DNA of 12,415 bases from Opitutia bacterium UBA4506 (GTDB lineage: Bacteria > Verrucomicrobiota > Verrucomicrobiia > Opitutales > Puniceicoccaceae): NCBI GenBank assembly GCA_002388665.1, contig DGMY01000069.1, forward strand, positions 442 through 12,856, read 5' to 3'. Numbering within the stretch: position 1 is the stretch's first letter; every line of letters starts with the position of its first letter. The position numbers were made by a program, and so were the translations under genes. Shown piece after piece: positions 1-8,100 of the stretch. The notes under the pieces are model-generated. The model searched no databases and was not told the origin of the DNA. It worked only from the letters and a program-made list of their open reading frames with translations.

Positions 1-83
1 GTGTGCGCGGGTGGGTATGGGCTGACGCACTGAACGTTCGCTGAAGCGTCACGCCACGGGATGGGGCGAGAAGGGGGGGGTCG

Positions 84-974
84 CTATCGTTGTCGGGCGT
101 ATCTCATTGCCCGATTCCAAAGGCTTCCGAAGCTCATTCTGGGGAGCTGGAAGGGGTTGTCTGTTTGTTGTATGGGGTATGGTTTGGTTGTGAACGCGGC
201 GTCGAAACCCAAAGACTCGACTACGCTCGCTGACTGTGAGTCGAAGTCGCCGTAGGGATAGGCAAATATTCTGGGGCTACCGGAGCGGCGGTAGTTCTCG
301 CTCGGGCCGATCTCTGATTCCTGTTGGGTTGGAGAAAGGGTGGTGAGTCTGGGATGATGAGTTGTGTGGGCGCCGAGAGTCCAATCCTGGCTGACAAGAT
401 CCTGCTGTTCCTTGAGATTCAGCTTTGAGTAGGTTGTCGGGTGATTGGCGGCAAACTCCCGTACCTCATCCATGGAGACCTTAAGAATCTTGGATGCGCG
501 GTGGCAAAATTCGGTACGTTCTTGCGGCGTGAGAGGGCGCAAGTGAATCTTTTCAGCCCCGTAGGCCAATCTCTTCTCTGGGTCCGATCCCAGCCGGTGG
601 TTGAGGTATACCGGTTCACGGGTGATGCGGAAGAGAATTTCTAGAATCTCTGAATGCATCAGATTCTGTGATGGATCCGTTTCCTCGAACTGATTGAGGA
701 TAAAAACGGAACCGGTCCAACCGAATTTCTTCAATACTGGCAACGCGAACTCATGGACTCCGCGAAAACCATCGTCGAATGTTATGGCTAGCCGTCGTTT
801 GGAAGAAATTCGATCATCCCTGTAGTTGAGAACCTCAGCCAGGGGCCAAGGCTCGAAGTGTCTGGCGATCCATCCGATCTGCTTTTCGAACTCCTCTAGT
901 GTAATTCGTGGGAGGGCGTCATTCCACACGCCGATCGAATCCGGAAGGATGTTGTGCCAATAGACTACGAACAT
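84..974 (-). CDS. Polysaccharide deacetylase family protein (CE4/NodB homology domain), no signal peptide
   Basis: This 296-residue protein carries the metal-dependent CE4 deacetylase motifs in order. Motif 1 is TFDDG at residues 65-69 (catalytic base and metal Asp). Motif 2 is HTTHH at 203-207 (the H-[ST]-x-x-H metal ligands). Motif 3 is RIFAYPYGDFD starting at 235. Motifs 1 and 2 are about 134 residues apart because of a mostly helical insert (about 100-195), as in many deacetylases of surface-glycan clusters. The family removes N-acetyl (or O-acetyl) groups from sugars. The N-terminus (MFVVYWHNILPD) already belongs to the first strand of the fold and is not a signal peptide, so the enzyme probably acts in the cytoplasm on a precursor. 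The ATG at 974 lies inside the end of the glycosyltransferase gene (10-nt overlap), which suggests translational coupling. Its start has no clear Shine-Dalgarno. The substrate cannot be read from sequence; the context suggests the sugar added by the upstream glycosyltransferase. Confidence 0.93.
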   Translation of the reverse strand: MFVVYWHNILPDSIGVWNDALPRITLEEFEKQIGWIARHFEPWPLAEVLNYRDDRISSKRRLAITFDDGFRGVHEFALPVLKKFGWTGSVFILNQFEETDPSQNLMHSEILEILFRITREPVYLNHRLGSDPEKRLAYGAEKIHLRPLTPQERTEFCHRASKILKVSMDEVREFAANHPTTYSKLNLKEQQDLVSQDWTLGAHTTHHPRLTTLSPTQQESEIGPSENYRRSGSPRIFAYPYGDFDSQSASVVESLGFDAAFTTKPYPIQQTDNPFQLPRMSFGSLWNRAMRYARQR

Positions 975-2161
975 AGGCCCGCGTTACGGTAGACCGAGAT
1001 CCATTTCGTCAATTCGCGTTCGCGCGTAAACTCGGTAGTCACCCGCTGGTAAGCAGATTCAACCAGTCGGGATTGAAGATCCTTCTCGGTATGCATGCGG
1101 AGAATTGCTGAAGCGAGAGCATCGGAATCTCCGGCAGGGACGAGTAATCCCTCTTTCTCGTGGGTGACCAAATCGGGGATGCCGCCTGCGGTAGTGCCTA
1201 CAAGTGGGACTTTGGCTAACATGGCCTCGAGAACCTTGTATGGTGACGTGTCAGCGAAAGAAGGAGCGATAGTGATATCGCAACATTGAATGGCGGCCAG
1301 CATCTTTTCGTGGGGGATGCGGCCTATCTGCCAGACACGCGCCTCTTCGGGAAGTGCCTCGATCAACTTGTTGAAGTAGCCAATCTCATTCTCCCGAAAT
1401 GGACCTCCCAGGGCGAGTGTGAAGCGGTGACCTGATGCCGTTAGTTTGCCGTAGGCTTGGAGGAGTGTATCCAATCCGACAACACGCCTAAACTCTGCAA
1501 AGCAACCGAGGATGGGCCGATCCCCCCAAGGTTCGAACTGCGCGTGAGGGTCGAAAACATCCGCAGAAACGCTATTGCGGATAATCTCTACCGGACAGGT
1601 AGGCCTCAATAGCCCCGTGATGATCTTCCTGGCGTGCTCAGATTTACAGGTGATCAATCGGGCGCCCTGAACAGCCTGAACAGTCTGGGCGAGATGGCGC
1701 CCAAAAATCCGCGCCTCCAGATCCTGGCCAATGTAGGTGATGACGAGTGGGATCTCGAGAAGAGTGGCGGCATAGGCACCAATGAAGGCGCGCTGTTCAA
1801 ATCCCCCGTAGACATGAATCGCCGAGACGTTCTCCTCGCGGCAGATCGTGAGTAGGCGTTCGGCCCAGGACCGCCTGCGCAAATCGTAGTTAAGCATAGC
1901 CTCTCCGAGAAATGGGGACAAGGACCGGTCTACCTTAAAGTCGGCCGAAAAAATACGATAGGACCGCCTTCCATTGGCCTCAAACTTTTCTACCCTTCCG
2001 CTCCAGTCAGCCTCTCGCAAAGAAACATCGAGAGAGATGGGAATCATCTCGACATGTTCATCGAGTAGGGTGGACATCCGCTTTTTGGAGACAACACTGC
2101 CTCCAAAATCAACCGGTTTATCGCTGATGAGAGCTATTCGGGGAAGGTCGTTTTTCTGCAT
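965..2161 (-). CDS. Glycosyltransferase family 4 (GT-B fold)
   Basis: This 398-residue protein looks like a retaining GT-B glycosyltransferase that moves a sugar from a nucleotide-sugar donor to an acceptor. The N-terminal acceptor domain starts with RIALISDKPVDFGGS (8-22), a glycine-bearing first loop typical of GT4. The C-terminal donor domain begins near PILGCFAEFRRVVGLDTLL (216-234) and contains GRIPHEKMLAAIQCCDITIAP (starting at 280) and the donor-site segment at 301-330 with LEAMLAKVPLVGT. The usual E-x7-E donor motif reads D304-x7-E312, with Asp for the first Glu. Length is normal for GT4. There is no membrane segment or signal peptide, so it is a cytosolic or membrane-peripheral enzyme. 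The ATG at 2161 follows the synthase stop by 24 nt with no good Shine-Dalgarno. Its stop overlaps the deacetylase start. Position suggests it glycosylates the synthase product or a lipid carrying it; donor and acceptor are unknown. Confidence 0.92.
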   Translation of the reverse strand: MQKNDLPRIALISDKPVDFGGSVVSKKRMSTLLDEHVEMIPISLDVSLREADWSGRVEKFEANGRRSYRIFSADFKVDRSLSPFLGEAMLNYDLRRRSWAERLLTICREENVSAIHVYGGFEQRAFIGAYAATLLEIPLVITYIGQDLEARIFGRHLAQTVQAVQGARLITCKSEHARKIITGLLRPTCPVEIIRNSVSADVFDPHAQFEPWGDRPILGCFAEFRRVVGLDTLLQAYGKLTASGHRFTLALGGPFRENEIGYFNKLIEALPEEARVWQIGRIPHEKMLAAIQCCDITIAPSFADTSPYKVLEAMLAKVPLVGTTAGGIPDLVTHEKEGLLVPAGDSDALASAILRMHTEKDLQSRLVESAYQRVTTEFTRERELTKWISVYRNAGLCS

Positions 2162-2185
2162 GAAATGGAAAGGTCGGGATCGTGG

Positions 2186-5100
2186 CTACACTCGAAACGA
2201 GGCGTTGGATTCGAGAAGGAAAAGGCCCGCATCGAAGGCGCCTTCCCAGCTAATCTCTTCCTCTGCCCAGGGGCCGGTTCCGACGATATACTCTGTCTCG
2301 GGCGAATTCTCAGAGAGGAGGCGTTGGAGGCAGGCGGTCCCGCACTCCGGTTCGATCGGCTCGATGCCCCGTTCACGAAGTTTGCGAATGACACTTGGGT
2401 CGGCCATTCCGCCCTCTGCCCAAGGACCCCAGTTGAGCGAAAGAACTTTTGTCGCTGGATACTGGTGACGGTACTGCCAGGCGAATCGATTGAGGACCTC
2501 GTTGGCGGCGGCGTAGTCGATTTGTCCATAATTCCCAAAGCGTCCTGAGACCGATGCGAAGAGGACCAGAGATCTTAATGCGGTGAGTTCTTCGGCGATC
2601 ACCGGGAGGCAACTGATCTTCGTCCGCACTACCTTGAGGAAATCGGCTTCCGGTTTATTCTCGATCAAATTGTCGGCGAGAATCCCGGCCCCGTGGATGA
2701 AGTGATCGATCTGGCCGTATTGGGTTTTGATCGAGCGGAGAGTCTGCCGCAGCTTCTCAGATTCGGTAATATCGACCGCGCGGTACTCTATGGTGGCACC
2801 GGTGCTACCGAGATCGGCGAGGTTTTGTTCAATCTCCAGACGATTCAGGATCTGTCGGGCGAGGGATTCAATCGCAGCTGGGCTCGCATTGTCAGGGCGA
2901 AGGCTCTCATCGCTTAGGATACGGTTTCGGATCTCGGGTAGGTCGCGGCATCCTTGAAATGCTGCAATCGAAGCGGCGTGCCGCTCTGTCCGCCCGAGAA
3001 TGATCAATTGGGTTTCGGGTCCGAGTATTGGTTGGAGACATTTTGCGGTGATTCCCCGGGCTCCGCCGGTAGCGACGATCACATCATCGGAACCAAATGG
3101 AAGCTTAGTTTCCGGTGCTGGAAGCTCGTGCTTTGCTGGAACGAATATTGAGCGACCGCTCTCATCGTATCCGACTTCATTCTGATTTGTCGAAAAAAGG
3201 AGTTCGTTTAAGCAATGATTGCTGATGATCTCGGGATCGAGGGAATCAGCAAAATCGACTGCCTTCGAGAGAACATCGGGCCATTCGAGGTCCAGGGTCT
3301 TAACCAGTCCCACATTGGCGCCGCCAAGGATTGTTCCTGGTTGGGCACTGGTGGTCCGGCCGAAGTTTCCGCCGAGTAGTGAGGCTGATAGAATTCGTCC
3401 GAGGCTTCGGTGGCCCGTTTGTTGGAGATCGTCAGAACATAGACGCAGAAGGCTGTAGAAGCTCAGAATCGACTCTTGAATCTCCTGGTCCCAGTCATCG
3501 GATTGCGCGGGCTGGCAGAGTGGAGCGAGATGGACAATTCCGCGGATCGGTCCATATGAATCCCGGGCGTCGTTGATTGTCTGGATCCGATCGGATTCAC
3601 TTGCGAGAGCGGATCGCGAGAGTAGGACGCCCGACACCCCGGACCTCTCGAGTGCCGGGAGGAGCTTGGCGGCGACTCCAAGACGGTCTTCGGTAACCAG
3701 AAATACCCCACCAATCGGAAGCGGGAGAGGTGAAGACAGAGGAGTATCCCGTCTCTCCATGACGAATACCGGGGACGGTGTACCAGATGGTTTTGGTGGT
3801 GCCACCTCGATGGGAGTGCTTGCGGACGAGCTATCTGCTGGCGGGTTGTCCGACTGAGCGGACGCTTCGGTCTCATCGCTAAAGTGGAGTGTCGAGTAGG
3901 CGATCTCTCGAAGGGTCTTTTTCTTCCCCAGGGCGCGGACCAGTGCTCGTGCGTCGCCTGCCACCGAGAAGCGTTCTTGTATTACATCCAGTATCTCAAT
4001 GCGCTTGATTGAATCGATACCTAGATCTGCCTCCATATCTAAATCGGGCCCAAGCATCTCGGGTGGGTAGCCGGTTTTGTCGCTTACGATTCCTGTGATC
4101 AGAACGAGCAATTCCTCTTCGCTCCAATCCGCCAATGGTTTTTCGGTAGGCGCCGGTGTAGAAACCGGTTCATCGATGGGACTCGATTCTACCGGGGCAG
4201 AGGGTGGCTCAACTCTGGCGGGAGTTGGCTGGGGGGAAGCCAGTGGAGGCGGCTCGAAGGGTGGGGGGACGTGCGCCGATGTCCCTTGGGCGGGCATGAT
4301 ACCTGATCCAAACTGCCGCATCACGGATTCCTGTAATCGGAGGAATTCGCGCATTGTTTCCTGGTAGGCTGCATAGGCCTGAGCGGGAATTGGTGCTGGC
4401 TGTGTATTGTTCTGAGAACTACCCATACTCGGACTGTTCGGTTGTGTCTGTTCCTGAGCTCGGACTTTCTGGGCAGCCTTCTCTCTGGCCTTCTCACGAT
4501 CTTCAACGGTCAAAAGAGGTAGGGATCCGTAGCGCCCATCCTCTTCGGCTGTCTTTCGAACAAAAGAGCTGTTGACCAGCCAAGTAGTGGGGCTCAGTTG
4601 ATAGGCGGGTAGACCCGCGAGGCTATCCAGATCAACCCGCTGGACTGAACGTCCGGCAAAGAGCTTGGAGAAGTCGACGGAGCGACCTTCTGCCCAAAGA
4701 CCAGCGATGGAACCCAGGAGGCCGGCTAGTCCCTTGCCCTCGTCATCGAGGACGACGCACCGATGTTCCCGTCCTTTCAGTATCTGAGCGGTCAGGTTAG
4801 AGAGGATATTGCGGGGGCCGACTTCCACAAACGTGCGAACTCCCTCCTCATAAAACTGATTGATCGTAGAGACGAAGCTGACGGAGCGGGTGAGCTGTGA
4901 AAGGAGTAGCTTGCGGGCCTCACTCTCTTCTTCGGGATAATAGTCCTGTGTGACTGCCGAAAACGTGGGAATAGAGCCGGCTTTGAATGGGATCGCGGCA
5001 AGAAGGGGTTCCCATGAATTCACCGCGGAACTCATGAGAGGGGAATGGAATGCACCTGAGACTGGGAGTAGGGAGGCGCGGATTCCCTCCGTGTTGAGTT

Positions 5101-8100
5101 TTTCGACTAGCGCTTCCAAGGGTTCGACAGGCCCGGCTACCACGACCTGACGCGGGGCGTTGTGATTTGCTATCACTACATCGGGGAACCCTTCCAATAG
5201 AGGCGAAATCTCCTCCGGAGAAGAATGGATTGCGGCCATGCTCCCGGAAGGACATTTGCTCATCGCTTGTCCTCGTGCGAAAGACTGCTCCAATGCATCT
5301 TCAGAAGCGAGCCTGCCAGCTGCCACGAGGGCGGGGATCTCACCGTAGCTGTGACCGGCAGTTCGATCAGGAGTGATTCCCAATTGTTCCATCAGATTTA
5401 GTAGGCCGATGGAGATCGCCCCGATCGCAGGCTGTGCGATTTCGGTTTGAGCCAACCGATTGCGCTGGTCGCGCAACCTTTCGGGTGAAAAGGCGGTTGG
5501 CGGGTAGATGTAGCGACTGATCGGTCCCGTCTCATAGGATGCGCTGATCCGATCTGCGTCTTCAAGAATGTCTCGAAGGGGCTTCAGGTAGAGCGTGGCC
5601 TCTCCCGCCATGTCGATATTTTGGGACGCCTGTCCCGGGAACAGGAAGGCGATCTTGCCGGATGAGTCGGCTCTGCTCTTGCGTTGCACCAAGTGACGGT
5701 GATCTGCCGCAGAGCCTTTGCTCGCAATCTCCCGCAGACAGTTGAGCAGATCATCTTTCGAGGAAACAACCGCCGCGAACCCCTGAGCGCAATTGCCGAG
5801 GGAAGTTGTGAAAGCGATGTCGGCCAGCGGGATCGACGGATCCGCTGCGATGGCAGACAGCCAACGTTCGGCAGTTGTCTTCAATTCGGCATCATCCCGA
5901 CCATGAACCAAAACGACCTCTGCGGGCCAGCGAGAGCCTCCGGGGGAGCGCTCGATAGGATCACGGGTGTATTCTTCAAGAGCGACATGAAAGTTCGTGC
6001 CGCCAAAGCCAAAAGCGCTGACCCCTGCCCGTCGAGGATCGGGTCCCGTATGAATCCAAGGGTGGGGGGTACGCCGGACATTTACGGGCGTAGTGGGATC
6101 ATCAAGACCGGGAAGTGGTTTTGAAACGGAAGATAGAGGCGGGAGTACCTTGTAGTGGAGTGCGAGGATAGATTTTACCAGTGCTGCCATGCCGGCAGAA
6201 GTACGGGAGTGGCCCAGTACACCTTTCGAGGAACTGATTACGCAAGAGTCCGGTCCGGCGCCCTCTGATTGAAGAGATTCTATTATGGTCTCAAGCTCGG
6301 CGGTGTCTCCCACAGGGGTCCCTGTGGCATGGGCCTCATAAAAACCGATCGTCGAAGGGGAATATCCGGCGTTGGCGTAGGCCCGGCGGAGGGCTCGCTT
6401 TTGTCCGAGCGGACGGGGTGCGGTCATGCCAAGCGCTTTGCCGTCGCTGGATCCTCCGACTCCCTTGATGACCGAGTAGATGCGGTCGCCATCCCGTTCC
6501 GCATCGGAAAGGCGCTTGAGGACGAGAAAAACAATACCGTCACTCAAAGCGATCCCATCAGCTGATTGGTCGAACGGCTTTACGGTGCCCGTACCTGAGA
6601 GTGCGCCCACTTTACTGAATGCAACGTAGGCGGGGGGTCCCATCACAATCTCGCTAGCTCCAGCGAGGACCACATTGCTTCGTTTGGAATTGAGCTCGCG
6701 GGCGGCGAGATCGATCGTCGCCAGAGAGGAAGCACAGGCGGCATCGACCGTGAAATTGGGACCACCTAGATCCATTCGATTCGAAATACGGCCGGCAACG
6801 ACATTGGTAAGGGTCCCGGGAAGGGATTCCTCCTTGATCGGTGGCATCCGCTCGAAGACCTCTGGATCGGTGTCGGGGTCAAAGAGTCCGAGCAGCGATC
6901 GAACGATCAGTGCGTGACCCAGGTGCCCGCCTCCATCGGCATTGGCGAGGATGACTGCGGTGTTCTCCCGATCAAACGGGCGGGACTCGTATCCCGCATC
7001 GGCGAGCGCTAGCCGGGCCGCTTCGAGACACAGCAGGTTGGACGTGCTCATGTGCTGAGCGGAGGAAGGCGGAATGCCCAACTTCGCCAGATCGATGGGC
7101 ACGTCGGGAAAGAATCCCCCCCATTTGGAGTTCGTCTTACCGGGTGCGTCTCGGTCGGGATCGTAGTGGAGACGGGTGTCCCAGCGACTTTTGGGTATTT
7201 CCCGAACAGCAACGTGGCGGTCTAGAAGGTTCTTCCAAAGGGCATCTTTGTCGGCGGCATCGGGAAGAAACGTGGAAACCCCAACGATCGCGATATCGAC
7301 CGGAGGTTCGGCCTCGGTGGTCTCGGGCGATGAATGGCGTTGGAAAGACGAGAGCAGTTGTTGGCTTCCTTCGGAAAGTTCCCGGTGCAGGGTTTGAACA
7401 TCGGTTCGCTCATTCCGCAAAGTGACGGATTCACCGACCATGAACATTCCACGATAAAATTGGTCCTCGGGAGAAAGCTTGATCAATTCTCCGGACTCAT
7501 TGCGCTCGACACCTTTCGTTGCGACACGAAGCCGCCCTAGCGTAAAGGCTTCGAGCTCAGCCCGGATCTGATCGGGAGAGGCCTCTTCTCGTATCATCGT
7601 GCGACGAAGGGCGAGGAAATCGTTGGAGAACTGGGAGGGCATGCAGCGGTTGGCGTGACCGGGTGCGACGGGTAGGCATACGGTTTCGCTACATTGGATC
7701 GCCTGTTCCTGGAAAGTCTCCGTGATCGCCCCATCGTCGACGGCTTCGCGGGTAAATAGATAGGGCGTTCCGATCAGGATACCCCAGGACATTCCTTTCG
7801 AGAGTAGTGGAGCTGCGATCGTAGTAGCCATCGCCGCCGACAGGGAATTGTGGATTCCCCCGGCAAAAAGGATCTGTATCGAAGAGGGGTCCTCGGCATA
7901 CTCCAGCAACGTATCCACCATCCTGGACCAGAGGACAAAACTGCTCAAAGGACCGACATGGCCCCCGCATTCCCTTCCTTCAAAAATAAATCGCCTGGCT
8001 CCCTGTTTGAGGAAAATTTTGAGTAGTGCAGGAGTTGGCACGTGGAGGAACGTAGCGATGCCCTCATCCTCCAATCGTTCTGCTTGATCAGGCCGCCCTC

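Noticed and set aside
1974..2468. 164-codon plus-strand frame antisense to the glycosyltransferase start and synthase end
   Set aside because: Arg/Ser-rich composition without motifs; antisense to two well-supported genes.
5684..6124. 146-codon plus-strand frame antisense to the KS-AT linker
   Set aside because: No recognisable domain, and the opposite strand encodes conserved KS and linker sequence.
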